Of a stretch of DNA of 64,000 nt, positions 27,435 through 38,321 are shown piece after piece. Within the stretch, counting starts at the first letter, position 1. Every line of letters begins with the position of its first letter. Where the stretch lies: assembly GCA_024220505.1 (NCBI GenBank), contig JAKZZE010000016.1:1178001-1242000 (forward strand), given 5' to 3'. A program made the position numbers and the translations under genes. The notes under the pieces were generated by a model. That model worked only from the letters and a program-made list of their open reading frames with translations, searched no databases and was not told where the DNA came from. This DNA comes from Rhizopus arrhizus (Eukaryota > Mucoromycota > Mucoromycetes > Mucorales > Rhizopodaceae).

Positions 27435-30400
27435 TGATGAGTAGTAATACTTGTCATTATAATGTATCCTCGGTCTCTACATCTGGTATGGTCCCAGATC
27501 CGTCAACTCCTTCCTCTCCTTTGGTTTCTCTTAGTTCTCATGGCTCCCATGGTTCATTCACTCCTTCATCCTCATCAAGTTCATCTATACCGCTCACTAT
27601 CGGCTTGTGGAATGCCAATGGGCTTCAAGAATCCACAGCCGAGGATCTCCTCCGTCACTGCCAGTCGTTTTCCTTGGTGTTCATCACTGAAACCTGGTTG
27701 CTTCCGCCCCACAGGATCCGTACCTCTTGGACCCAGTTCAACTTGTATGGCTCTCCTGTGATCAACAGCTATCGTGGCTCTCAAGGTGTCTCTGCTCTGG
27801 TGTCTCCTCGGTGTCCGATGGCTGTGGTACAGTTCCCGGTTCATACCAAGTATGCTCTGGGTCTGCGGTTGGGTCGCTCCTTGCGTCTCATCTGCCTGTA
27901 TTTGCCCCCTTCCTTGTCCAACGACGAGGTCTCTTCTGTATTGGTTTCGTTGCCCTTGACAGACGACACGATCATCTGTGGTGATCTGAACGCGCGTCTT
28001 GGTGCACTAACGGGTGATTCCGTTGCCAATACTCGAGGTTCGGTGCTGCTTCGCTGGTGTGAAGAACATGCTCTCTCTGTTCTGAACTCGACTCTCGCTC
28101 CTGGGGTACCTACTTTCTTGTCCTTTCGTGGTGGTCAAGTCAAGCAAAGTATGATCGACTACTTCTTGACCAACATGACCTCTGTCCTTCGGTCCCCTCG
28201 GATGCAAGTCTATAGTGATCTCTCTCTTGGCTCTGACCACAAACTGTTGTCATTGTCCTTTGACTATGCAGTCCCTGATGGTTATCCATCGCAGCCCGTT
28301 CTCTCTTCTTCTGCCCGTCGGCTATGGAACCTCTCTCGGTTGAAGGAACCTGATGTCTGTAGTCTGTACGTGGCCACATTCCAGTCCTTGGTCTCTCCAT
28401 TGGTTGATCAGCTCACAGCTCTGAAGTCAAGTCCTCCTTCTACTGCTCCGCCTATAGACGCTCTCAATGACACTTTGAATGAGGCGATCTATAGTGCACT
28501 CGACAAGTCGGTTGGCTCTCGCTCTTCTCGACCTTCCCAATGGAAGCCATTCTGGAATGCGCACTTGCAAGAACTCGCCGATGTTCGTGAACACCATTAC
28601 CGCAAGTGGCGTCGTGCCATTGGCATCGACAAGGCCTTGTGGTGGGATCGACATCAGGTTGCTCAAGCCCGTTTCCGTAGTGCTCTCAAGTCTGCTAAGC
28701 GTCTCTCTTGGCGTGCTTTCTGTGACTCTCTGGCCCGTGGCGAACTTGCTCGTGCGATGTCGAAGGTGAAGGTGATTCGGAACCGACGACGTCAACAGGT
28801 TGGGTTTACTCATCCTGACGGCCCTGCTGCAGGTGCGAACGCGATGCGTCAACACCTTGCCTCGGTCTACTCTGGTGACGGTCTTCCGTCAAGGCGTCCT
28901 GACCCTCTGCCCTCTGTCTCTGGTATGGTGCCTTTTGACCTCGATAGTCAAGACCCTGGTATGCCCTCATTCTCTGCTGACAGTGTGGGTTCACTGATGC
29001 GACGTCTCCCTCTGCGTAAGGCTCCTGGTCCTGACCACTTGCGTACGGAGATGCTTCTCCCCATCAAGTCTGTTCTGGCCCCACTGCTCTCTTTGCTTTT
29101 CAGTAACTGCTACCAGTGGTCATATACCCCTTCTCTCTGGCGTCAAGCTCCGGTGGTCCCCATCCACAAAAAGGGTGATCCTACCTCGCCAGGGAACTAT
29201 CGTCCAATCTCCTTGACCTCCATCGTCCGCAAGCTCTTTGAGATGTGTCTCTTTCCCTTTGTTGAAGATGTCTCTCCTCCGCTCGATGTAGTTCAAGGTG
29301 GTTTCCGTCACCAGCGTAGTGCATTGGATCAAGCTCTCTGTCTCCATGATCTGATGCACTCTTACCGACGCCGACACAATCATTATCCTGTGGTCGCTTT
29401 CCTGGACATCAAGTCAGCCTATGATACAGTCGATCGTCGTATCATATGGCAGTCGATGCTCGCCTCTTCTGCTCCTCTGTCCTTGGTGTCCTTGTTGGCC
29501 AACATGTTTGATGATGTCTCGGTGTCTGTGTTGTTGCAGAACAATGTCTCTGATCCGTTTGTGCCGAGTACAGGTGTCCTTCAGGGCTCTGTCTTGAGTC
29601 CTCACCTGTATTCTATCTATGTCAACACATTGCCAGCTCTGCTTCGTTCTGCTGCTTCTGCAACAACAACCTCGGTGCTATCGGTGTCTCCTTCTGGTCC
29701 TCCTGGTCCTGGTGCTCTGGTCGCTGATGGTCTTCCCTTTGGTCCTTTGGTTGGTACTGCTGCTTTGTCTTCCTCGTCTCAGTCGCCCACACCCATCAAC
29801 AGTCTGTTGTATGCGGATGATGTGGCGCTGGTTGGGTCTGCTAGCGAAGTTCGGCATATGCTGGACCTAGTGCAGATCCACTCCTTGACTCTTGGTTACA
29901 AGTGGAGTCCACCAAAGTGTGCTGTCTTAAATGCACCCACTACTACATCAAGTCGATATGTTCAAATGTCGCTATATGATCAAGACCTTCCCTCTGTTGA
30001 GGAGTTCACTTACCTTGGTGTACCTTTTGATGGTAAGGGTATTTCAGTCCCTGCTATGATCAAGCATCGCGCGTCTGGTACTCTTGCTGCCATGGCTCAG
30101 CTACACTCGATGGGGCTCAACCGTCAAGGATTTACTCTGCTTCTCTCTTCTCGTCTGTTCGCTGCGTTCATACGTCCTAAGCTTGAGTATGGTCTTGCCA
30201 TAGCTCAGCTTACAAGAAAGGACTATGACGAACTCAATCGTGCCCAAGACCGATGTCTAAGGATGCTTGTCGGTGGTCATAGGACCGCCTCAACTGTAGT
30301 ACTTCGGCACATTGCCAATCTACCGTCAATGTCTTTTCGTGCTGACACCCTGGTGCTCAAGTTCTGTCGTCGCTCTGAAGGTCTACCCGATGATTGTCTC

Positions 30401-30991
30401 TTGTCTTTGCTGTCTCAGTCTGTGCCAGTGTCTCTCCTGTCTCGACTCCGTAAGCGGCGTATCGTCCTTGATTGCCCTTCGGATGTCTCTTCATCTTCTC
30501 TTCTTGCTTCTTGGCTGCGAAGGTATCGTCAAGACCAATTCCATAGCTTCTTACAGTCCACCCCTCAGGTTCTGATCCGCGCTTGTCGTCCTGTTCTCCG
30601 GGTGGATCCCATCCTGTACTTGCCTGCCTCCCGTGCTGACCGGTCTCGTCTTATTAGATGGCGCATGGGTTGGATCCCAGGCAAGCCTGCTCCCTGTTCC
30701 TGTGGTCTTGGCGATACTTCTCGTTCTCATCTTATGGTCTGTACCTTGGTTCCTTCTGCTCTTTGGTGCTGCTTACCTGTTCCGCCGACTGGTTATGTGG
30801 GTCATCACATAGACTATGTCTTGAACTTGCTGCCTGTCTCTGCTTCTGCTCGGTGTCCGCCCTTTTGGTCCGCTCTTTGTCAGATCCTCTGTCACTTTGA
30901 CAAGATCTGTCATCCTGACATCGAGTACAACTCGTCTTCTGCTCCAGGTCAAGTCTGGATTGACAAGTCCTCTGCTGCTGCTGTTCCATAA
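27434..30991 (+). CDS. LINE ORF2: AP-endonuclease and reverse transcriptase (unit F)
   Basis: 1185 residues with WNANG, TETW, GDLNAR, SDH, FLDIKSAYD and YADD. Rare private changes lie in the reverse transcriptase (SNCYQWSY and RQAPVVPIHKK, in place of SICYQWSY and RQAQVVPIHKK). The tail belongs to the AQLTRKDYDELN class shared with A, B and H. Confidence 0.95.
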   Translation: MMSSNTCHYNVSSVSTSGMVPDPSTPSSPLVSLSSHGSHGSFTPSSSSSSSIPLTIGLWNANGLQESTAEDLLRHCQSFSLVFITETWLLPPHRIRTSWTQFNLYGSPVINSYRGSQGVSALVSPRCPMAVVQFPVHTKYALGLRLGRSLRLICLYLPPSLSNDEVSSVLVSLPLTDDTIICGDLNARLGALTGDSVANTRGSVLLRWCEEHALSVLNSTLAPGVPTFLSFRGGQVKQSMIDYFLTNMTSVLRSPRMQVYSDLSLGSDHKLLSLSFDYAVPDGYPSQPVLSSSARRLWNLSRLKEPDVCSLYVATFQSLVSPLVDQLTALKSSPPSTAPPIDALNDTLNEAIYSALDKSVGSRSSRPSQWKPFWNAHLQELADVREHHYRKWRRAIGIDKALWWDRHQVAQARFRSALKSAKRLSWRAFCDSLARGELARAMSKVKVIRNRRRQQVGFTHPDGPAAGANAMRQHLASVYSGDGLPSRRPDPLPSVSGMVPFDLDSQDPGMPSFSADSVGSLMRRLPLRKAPGPDHLRTEMLLPIKSVLAPLLSLLFSNCYQWSYTPSLWRQAPVVPIHKKGDPTSPGNYRPISLTSIVRKLFEMCLFPFVEDVSPPLDVVQGGFRHQRSALDQALCLHDLMHSYRRRHNHYPVVAFLDIKSAYDTVDRRIIWQSMLASSAPLSLVSLLANMFDDVSVSVLLQNNVSDPFVPSTGVLQGSVLSPHLYSIYVNTLPALLRSAASATTTSVLSVSPSGPPGPGALVADGLPFGPLVGTAALSSSSQSPTPINSLLYADDVALVGSASEVRHMLDLVQIHSLTLGYKWSPPKCAVLNAPTTTSSRYVQMSLYDQDLPSVEEFTYLGVPFDGKGISVPAMIKHRASGTLAAMAQLHSMGLNRQGFTLLLSSRLFAAFIRPKLEYGLAIAQLTRKDYDELNRAQDRCLRMLVGGHRTASTVVLRHIANLPSMSFRADTLVLKFCRRSEGLPDDCLLSLLSQSVPVSLLSRLRKRRIVLDCPSDVSSSSLLASWLRRYRQDQFHSFLQSTPQVLIRACRPVLRVDPILYLPASRADRSRLIRWRMGWIPGKPAPCSCGLGDTSRSHLMVCTLVPSALWCCLPVPPTGYVGHHIDYVLNLLPVSASARCPPFWSALCQILCHFDKICHPDIEYNSSSAPGQVWIDKSSAAAVP

Positions 30992-31242
30992 TGACAAGCG
31001 CTCTGATCCACCCTCTGGCTTCTACCTCCCACTGCCAAACCATTTTAGTGCACGATGCGGAGGAGACCATGGTGTTGACGAGTTGCTCAGTAGTTAGCGC
31101 TTCCATTGGCCTTTTCTCCTTCCTTTTTTTCGCTCTTGTGTGCTCTGCGAGTGTTTTTTTGTTTCTTGTCTCTTCTTTTTGTTTCTTGAGTATGACTATC
31201 ATGATATTTATCGCCTGTCAATATACTCATTATATATATTAA
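30991..31242 (+). CDS. candidate LINE ORF3 (unit F)
   Basis: 83 codons from the TAATG; same conserved start, hydrophobic end. Confidence 0.33.
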   Translation: MTSALIHPLASTSHCQTILVHDAEETMVLTSCSVVSASIGLFSFLFFALVCSASVFLFLVSSFCFLSMTIMIFIACQYTHYIY

Positions 31243-31460
31243 TAAAAATTTTCGTCTAAACCAAGAAGCCTCTTTCGCTTTTGGTTAAAAAGGTAAACTT
31301 GACTCTGTTTTTGCAAGCCGATATCTCTGTCAAATCTATCCATCCATCAACAATTTTTACATCAATCGACTCCTTTTGATCTATACTTTTATTTGGTCCA
31401 ACTCTTATTCTGATATCTACATTACTTGTTGCTTAATCGTTGCTCAAAGTTTGCATCCAA

Positions 31461-32447
31461 ATGTCTTCAACAAGAAATACAAGAGGATCTAAAATCCTGA
31501 ATGCCGCCGCCGGACCCAATTCGTCCGAGCTCGAAGTCACTGTCCAAAATCTCAGTCACGCACTTCAGGCTGTCACTGCTCGTCTCTCTGCTGTAGAACA
31601 GCTCAAGCTAGAGCTTGAAACCTTACGAGGTGAGAATGCTCGCCTTGCCGAAACAACTCGGTCTCAAGCCAATGAGATTGCTTCCCTGCGTGCCCAATTG
31701 GCCGCACAAACTACCGGGGTCCCTACAAGCACCCCTAATTCAAGTACCGCTGTTCCTTCTGCTGCTCCTGCTAATGGTGCTAAAGAGTCCGTTCCTTCGC
31801 CCTCCTTGGGTACTGCCGCCTCTTCTTGGGCTACTGTTGTTTCTCGTTCTGCAAAGAACAAGCTCCGTCGTCGTGCTGCCGCTGCTCGTGGTTTCCAGCC
31901 TGTGTCTGGTGAACAAGGCTTCGAGTATGTCTATATACCTCGCTCTCGTAGGATGACCTACACTGAAGCTCGTCGTCGTCTCTCTCGCCTTGGTGTGGAT
32001 AGCTGGCGCATCTTAGATGTGTGCTATCCTGCTCACTCTGTTGTCGGTCTGCTCGTACATCTGCAGTACAAGCCTGCTCTTCTGTCCTTGTTGGAAAAGG
32101 CCAAGATCCCCACCTTGGATACTTTTGATCCACTCGACCCATCCAATCTGGCTGATCCCAAGTTTGATTCTGTTTCTGTCGAGGAGCGTAGCCATGCTAT
32201 CTCGCTCATCAATGATGATCGTTCTCGCAAGGCTTTAGAGCGCTTGCGCTATCCTGTTGCTGTCTCTGTCTCTCGTTACTTGTTGGCGCAAGCCCTTGTC
32301 TCTGATGAGACAGTATCTGAAGTTCTGTCTGCCAAGGAAGATCGACCCAAGACTGCTCGTCATTACGATGATATGGCTGAAGACATGGCTCTTGATGAAT
32401 ACGAACATCACCGTCCTGCCTCTCGCTCTAGCTTTGGATCATTATAA
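31461..32447 (+). CDS. LINE ORF1 protein (unit G)
   Basis: 328 residues with the private variants LSAVEQLK and TRSQANEIAS. The coding sequence is the same as in unit H across the whole frame, so these two copies are close sisters or were homogenised. Ends in TAATG. Confidence 0.9.
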   Translation: MSSTRNTRGSKILNAAAGPNSSELEVTVQNLSHALQAVTARLSAVEQLKLELETLRGENARLAETTRSQANEIASLRAQLAAQTTGVPTSTPNSSTAVPSAAPANGAKESVPSPSLGTAASSWATVVSRSAKNKLRRRAAAARGFQPVSGEQGFEYVYIPRSRRMTYTEARRRLSRLGVDSWRILDVCYPAHSVVGLLVHLQYKPALLSLLEKAKIPTLDTFDPLDPSNLADPKFDSVSVEERSHAISLINDDRSRKALERLRYPVAVSVSRYLLAQALVSDETVSEVLSAKEDRPKTARHYDDMAEDMALDEYEHHRPASRSSFGSL

Positions 32448-35400
32448 TGATGAGTAGTAATACTTGTCATTATAATACATCCTTGGTCTCTTCATCTGGT
32501 ATGGTCCCAGATCCGTCAACTCCTTCCTCTCCTTTGGTTTCCTCTGGTTCTCATGGCTTCCATGGTCCATCCTCTCCTTCGTCATCGTCATCAACTTCTT
32601 CTATTCCGCTTACAATCGGCTTGTGGAATGCCAATGGGCTTCAAGAATCCACAGTCGAAGATCTCCTCCGTCACTGCCAGTCGTTTTCCTTGGTCTTCAT
32701 CACCGAAACCTGGTTGCTTCCGCCTCACAGGATCCGTACCTCTTGGACCCAGTTCAACCTGTATGGCTCTCCTGTGATCAACAGCTATCGTGGCTCTCAA
32801 GGTGTCTCTGCTCTGGTGTCTCCTCGGTGTCCGATGGCTGTGGTACAGTTCCCGGTTCATACCAAGTATGCTCTGGGTCTGCGGTTGGGTCGCTCCTTGC
32901 GTCTCATCTGCCTGTATTTGCCCCCTTCCTTGTCCAACGACGAGGTCTCTTCTGTGTTGGTTTCGTTGCCCTTGACAGACGACACGATCATCTGTGGTGA
33001 TCTGAATGCGCGTCTTGGTGCACTAACGGGTGATTCCGTTGCCAATGCTCGAGGTTCGGTGCTGCTTCGCTGGTGTGAAGAACATGGTCTTCTGTTCTGA
33101 ACTCGACTCTCGCTCCTGGGGTACCTACTTTCTTGTCCTTTCGTGGTGGTCAAGCCAAGCAAAGTATGATCGACTACTTCTTGACCAACATGACCTCTGT
33201 CCTTCGGTCCCCTCGGATGCAAGTCTATAGTGATCTCTCTCTTGGCTCTGACCACAAACTGTTGTCATTGTCCTTTGACTATGCAGTCCCTGATGGTTAT
33301 CCATCGCAGCCCGTTCTCTCTTCTTCTGCCCGTCGGCTATGGAACCTCTCTCGGTTGAAGGAACCTGATGTCTGTAGTCTGTACGTGGCCACATTCCAGT
33401 CCTTGGTCTCTCCATTGGTTGATCAGCTCAAAGCTCTGAAGTCAAGTCCTCCTTCTGCTGCTCCGCCTATAGACGCTCTCAATGACACTTTGAATGAGGC
33501 GATCTATAGTGCACTCGACAAGTCGGTTGGCTCTCGCTCTTCTCGACCTTCCCAATGGAAGCCATTCTGGAATGCGCACTTGCAAGAACTCGCCGATGTT
33601 CGTGAACACCATTACCGCAAGTGGCGTCGTGCCATTGGCATCGACAAGGCCTTGTGGTGGGATCGACATCAGGTTGCTCAAGCCCGTTTCCGTAGTGCTC
33701 TCAAGTCTGCTAAACGTCTCTCTTGGCGTGCTTTCTGTGACTCTCTGGCCCGTGGCGAACTTGCTCGTGCGATGTCGAAGGTGAAGGTGATTCGGAACCG
33801 ACGACGTCAACAGGTTGGGTTTACTCATCCTGACGGCCCTGCTGCAGGTGCGAACGCGATGCGTCAACACCTTGCCTCGGTCTACTCTGGTGACGGTCTT
33901 CCGTCAAGGCGTCCTGACCCTCTGCCCTCTGTCTCTGGTATGGTGCCTTTTGACCTCGATAGTCAAGACCCTGGTATGCCCTCGTTCTCTGCTGACAGTG
34001 TGGGTTCACTGATGCGACGTCTCCCTCTGCGTAAGGCTCCTGGTCCTGACCACTTGCGTACGGAGATGCTCCTCCCCATCAAGTCTGTTCTGGCCCCACT
34101 GCTCTCTTTGCTCTTCAGTATCTGCTACCAGTGGTCGTATACCCCTTCTCTCTGGCGTCAAGCACAGGTGGTCCCCATCCACAAAAAGGGTGATCCTACC
34201 TCGCCAGGGAACTATCGTCCAATCTCCTTGACCTCCATCGTCCGCAAGCTCTTTGAGATGTGTCTCTTTCCCTTTGTTGAAGATGTCTCTCCTCCACTCG
34301 ATGTAGTTCAAGGTGGTTTCCGTCACCAGCGTAGTGCATTGGACCAAGCTCTCTGTCTTCACGATCTGATGCACTCTTACCGACGCCGACACAATCATTA
34401 TCCTGTGGTCGCTTTCTTGGACATCAAGTCAGCCTATGATACAGTCGATCGTCGTATCATATGGCAATCGATGCTCGCCTCTTCTGCTCCTCTGTCCTTG
34501 GTGTCCTTGTTGGCCAACATGTTTGATGATGTCTCGGTGTCTGTGTTGTTGCAGAACAATGTCTCTGATCCGTTTGTGCCGAGTACAGGTGTCCTTCAGG
34601 GCTCTGTCTTGAGTCCTCACCTGTACTCTATCTATGTCAACACATTGCCAGCTCTGCTCCGTTCTGCTGCTTCTGCAACAACCACCTCGGTATTATCGGT
34701 GTCTCCTTCTGGTCCTCCTGGTCCTGGTGCTCTGGTCTCCGATGGTCTTCCCTTTGGTCCTTTGGTTGGTGCTGCTGCTTTGTCTTCCTCGTCTCTGTCG
34801 CCCACACCCATCAACAGTCTGTTGTATGCGGATGATGTGGCGCTGGTTGGGTCTGCCAGCGAAGTTCGGCATATGCTGGACCTAGCGCAGATCCATTCTC
34901 TGACTCTTGGTTACAAGTGGAGTCCACCAAAGTGTGCTGTCTCAATGCACCTACTGCTACAGTCAAGTCGCTTCGTGTCAATGTCATTGTATGGTCAAGA
35001 CCTCCCAACAACTGAAGAGTTTACCTATCTTGGTGTCCCTTTCGATGGTAAAGGTATCTCTGTCTCTGCCATAATAAAACATCGCTCTTCAAGTACCTTG
35101 GCGGCTATGGCTCAACTTCACTCTATGGGTCTTAACCGTCAAGGCTTTACTCTGCTTCTCTCTTCTCGTCTCTTTGCTGCCTTCATCCGTCCTAAGCTCG
35201 AGTATGGCCTTGCTATTGCTCGACTTACAAGAAAGGACGGTGAAGAGCTCAACCGTGCTCAAGACCGGTGTCTACGAATGCTTGTCGGTGGTCACCGAAC
35301 TGCCTCGACTGTCGTCCTCCGCCATATCACCAATCTGCCGTCAATGACATTTCGAGCAGATACCTTGGTTCTGAAGTTCTGCCTTCGATTCAATGGCCTT

Positions 35401-36010
35401 CCTGATGACTGTCTCTTGTCTCTGCTATCCTCTTCTGTTCCGTCGTCATTGCTGACACAGCTCCGTAAGCGGCAAATCGTACTCGACTACCCTTCGGATG
35501 CTCCTCTTTCGTCTTCTCGTCTTGCTTCTTGGTTGCGAAGGTATCGTCAAGATCAATTTCAATAGCTTCTTACAGTCCACCCCTCAGGTTCTGATTCGCG
35601 CTTGTCGTCCTGTTCTCCGGGTGGATCCCATCCTGTACTTGCCTGCCTCCCGTGCTGACCGGTCTCGTCTTGTTAGATGGCGCATGGGTTGGATCCCAGG
35701 CAAGCCTGCTCCCTGTTCCTGTGGTCTTGGCGATACTTCTCGCTCTCATCTCATGGTCTGTACCTTGGTTCCTTCTGCTCTTTGGTGCTGTCTACCTGTA
35801 CCGCCGACTGGTTATGTGGGTCACCACATAGACTATGTCTTGAACTTGCTTCCTGTCTCTGCTTCTGCTCGTTGTCCGCCATTTTGGTCCGCTCTTTGTC
35901 AGATCCTCTGTCACTTTGACAAGATCTGTCATCCTGACATCGAGTACAACTCGTCTTCTCTGCCAGGTCAAGTCTGGATTGACAAGTCCTCTGCTGCTAC
36001 TACTCCCTAA
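32447..36010 (+). pseudogene. LINE ORF2, frameshifted (unit G)
   Basis: A one-base loss near 33091 (GGTCTTCTG, where other copies have GGTCTTTCTG) ends the first frame at 33100, inside the endonuclease. The frame that continues carries the reverse transcriptase with YADD. Near 34942-34973 one base is lost and another gained, replacing about ten residues. An extra T near 35562 shifts the frame again, and the tail with the Cys/His motif ends at 36010. A full-length product is not expected. Confidence 0.93.
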
Positions 36011-36249
36011 TGACAAGCGCTCTGATCCACCCTCTGGCTTCTACCTCCCACTGCCAAACCATTTTAGTGCACGATGCGGAGGAGACCATGGTGTTGACGA
36101 GTTGCTCAGTAGTTAGCGCTTCCATTGGCCTTTTCTCCTTCCTTTTTTTCGCTCTTGTGTGCTCTGCGAGTGTTTTTTGGTTCTTGTCTTTTCTTTTTGT
36201 TCTTGAGTATGACTATCATGATATTTATCGCTTGTCAATATACTCCTAA
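36010..36249 (+). CDS. candidate LINE ORF3 (unit G)
   Basis: 79 codons from the TAATG; conserved start, variable hydrophobic end. Confidence 0.3.
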   Translation: MTSALIHPLASTSHCQTILVHDAEETMVLTSCSVVSASIGLFSFLFFALVCSASVFWFLSFLFVLEYDYHDIYRLSIYS

Positions 36250-36287
36250 TATATATTAATAAAAATCTTCGTCTAAACCAAGAAGCC

Positions 36288-36827
36288 AGGTGTGGGTGTT
36301 TGTCGTAGTGGTTAAGGCGCTACCGTATGGGTTGAGTGTCCTTTGGACATGCAGGTTCGAATCCTGCCTTCCTCACACCGTCTCTTCCACGCACGGTCAC
36401 ATGACTTCCTTAACGTGCGTCGTCTCTGGCTTTCGGTGTGTCCCGCCTGTGTGTTGCGTTGCGTGCCAGCTGGGTATCTGGTCCACCTTCCCTCCCTTTC
36501 GGTGTCCCCGTTGGTATTCCTTTCTGTTCTCTCTTTCCTCCCTGGGTTTTGACGCCGCTGCTGTTCTGGTCGGTCTGCGTTGTGCGCTGTTTGGTGAGCA
36601 GCATTATCAGCGTTGCAAGGATGCCCACCCCGGGCTTAATGAAGCATGTCTCTCTCTCTCTGTTCCAAGTCTTCGTCTGTCGCTTCAGCTAAAATAATTG
36701 CCCTGCTTACCCTCCCTTCCCTTCCCCCTTAACAGTTTGTATGCTTTCCCAGTTCGTTCTGTGGTCAAGCAATTAATGACACATATGTCGCCTGCATATT
36801 TGACCAATAAAAATAAAAAAAAAAAGT
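36288..36827 (+). mobile_element. tRNA-derived SINE 2
   Basis: 540 bp, nearly identical to SINE 1, also between two junction tags (36268-36287 and 36828-36847). The A-box-like segment is at 36301-36311 and the B-box GGTTCGAATCC at 36354-36364. Here the 3' acceptor side reads CTCACACC and pairs better with the 5' GGTGTGG than in SINE 1. The A tail is longer (AATAAAAATAAAAAAAAAAAG). Confidence 0.88.
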
Positions 36828-36858
36828 TTCGTCTAAACCAAGAAGCCGTTTTTCTTTC

Positions 36859-37239
36859 TGTCAAGACCTCCCTAGAGGAAACCCAACCAACCAGCGGAAT
36901 GCCAAATCAGCCAATAGAAGTTGAATATAACCTTCCATTCAGGTACCGACCGAACAAACGGAAGTTCAAACCAACAATACCAAATCGGGAAAGGAAAAAG
37001 GCGCGTCTGTATCAACTGTACCTTAGGCATAAGCAAAGAATGCAAAAATTAAAGAATGAACTATATCCCTTAGACAATATTTGAATATCCATGAATATAA
37101 ATAGCATTCACATTTTCATAAAATAAAGAATCATCTTTAACATCATTTTATTATTTTTGTGTTAAGTCAAAGTCTTGAAGAACTGTTGACTTACCTTATA
37201 TCTATCCTCATCTACAATTGTCTGTTAGTGCTCTTCACA
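36859..37239 (+). repeat. 5' LTR
   Basis: 381 bp, begins TGTCAAGACC and ends CTCTTCACA. Its first about 225 bp are a reading frame identical to the C-terminus of pol in the 3' LTR. AATAAAGAATC near 37123 may act as the polyadenylation signal. Confidence 0.92.
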
Positions 37240-37241
37240 TT

Positions 37242-37256
37242 TGGTAGCATCTGCGG
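37242..37256 (+). promoter_or_regulatory. putative primer-binding site
   Basis: TGGTAGCATCTGCGG starts two bases after the 5' LTR, the usual place for pairing with a tRNA 3' end (CCA complement TGG). The tRNA was not identified. Confidence 0.55.
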
Positions 37257-37323
37257 TGTTCTTTATCTGCTGTATATTTAATTTAATCTGGAAGACTTAT
37301 CTAAACGTCTTAATTTGTTAACA

Positions 37324-38320
37324 ATGGGTGATAATCAAGAAAGAGTCGTTGGTGAGAATACCTTAGGTGAAGGTATTAATATGAATGGTGACATATCTAT
37401 TCTAATTCGTGAATTTACTCGTGCCTTGCAAAACAATAGTGGTAGCTATAAAACTGCGGAACCTTCAACGTACAACTGGTACAAGAGATGCTTTAATCAT
37501 TGACTCTTGGTTAAGGTCTATTGAAAGATTTAGCGAATTTAATCAATGGGAGAACGTTCCGTACGAAAAATTATGCTTTGACCTTACTACGGGGACGTGC
37601 AGAGGCTTGGTACCGCTCTCTTGAAGTAGCTAATGATGAACCTACCGATTGGACAACAGTTCAAACAAGAATTGATCGACTTCTTCCGTCCTGAAAATTC
37701 AAGAAGGCTTGCTCGTGATAAGTTGCAGAACTTATGTTCAGACTGGCTCCTTGGTCGACTACATAAATGGATTTATGGATATAATTGTCGGTATCCCTGG
37801 AATTTCGGATGACGAATCATGTGATAGATTCATGAGGGGTCTACAAGACCCTCGTACTCGTTGCCATATTCGTCAAATTAATGCCACGACACTCAAGGCT
37901 GCGGTCCATGCTGCTATATCATTCGACTCTGCACAGTTCGAACATATCGATACAAATCATTATAATGGCAATCGTTATAGTCAGCGTTTGAATAACTTTG
38001 GCGGCATGCATAAGCCAGTTCCACCTGAAATTAATGACCCCATGGAATTAGATGCCCTGGATTTTCGCAGTCGTAATCAAAATCGACAAGGAAACAATGG
38101 TACATGCTTCTATTGTGGTAATAAAGGACATCGTCGTGCAAATTGTCGAATCAGAATTCAAGATATCAAGCGTCTTGACAATGAAAGATTTAACAAGATT
38201 CGTGGTAGTAGCAATAGTAGTCGTAATTATAATGGTTCCAATAATGGTAATAATAATCGAAACTATGGTGGTAATGGCCGTCAACCCAACAACCATGGTA
38301 ACAAGCAGGATTTTCATTAA
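37324..38320 (+). pseudogene. gag-like gene of the LTR element, frameshifted
   Basis: Begins at ATG 37324 (MGDNQERVVGEN). Single extra bases near 37478, 37572, 37666 and 37740 break the frame; the pieces between them line up as a capsid-like region. The last piece (to 38320) carries the retroviral-type zinc knuckle CFYCGNKGHRRANC (about 38105-38146) followed by an Asn/Gly-rich tail. The nucleocapsid motif itself is intact. No full-length product is expected from this copy as written. Confidence 0.85.
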
Positions 38321-38321
38321 A

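Larger units (their letters stand above)
26252..31250 (+). mobile_element. LINE unit F, full length, intact, mosaic
   Basis: Lies between tags 26232-26251 and 31251-31270. Both main frames are open. Unlike the other units, the second half of its ORF1 comes from a clearly diverged lineage, while the 5' UTR and ORF2 match the rest. Confidence 0.95.
31271..36267 (+). mobile_element. LINE unit G, full length, ORF2 frameshifted
   Basis: Lies between tags 31251-31270 and 36268-36287. Its extreme 5' end is about 5 bases shorter than that of the other units (tag then TCTTTCGC), a small 5' truncation typical of reverse-transcription ends. ORF1 is intact and looks identical to that of unit H. Confidence 0.95.
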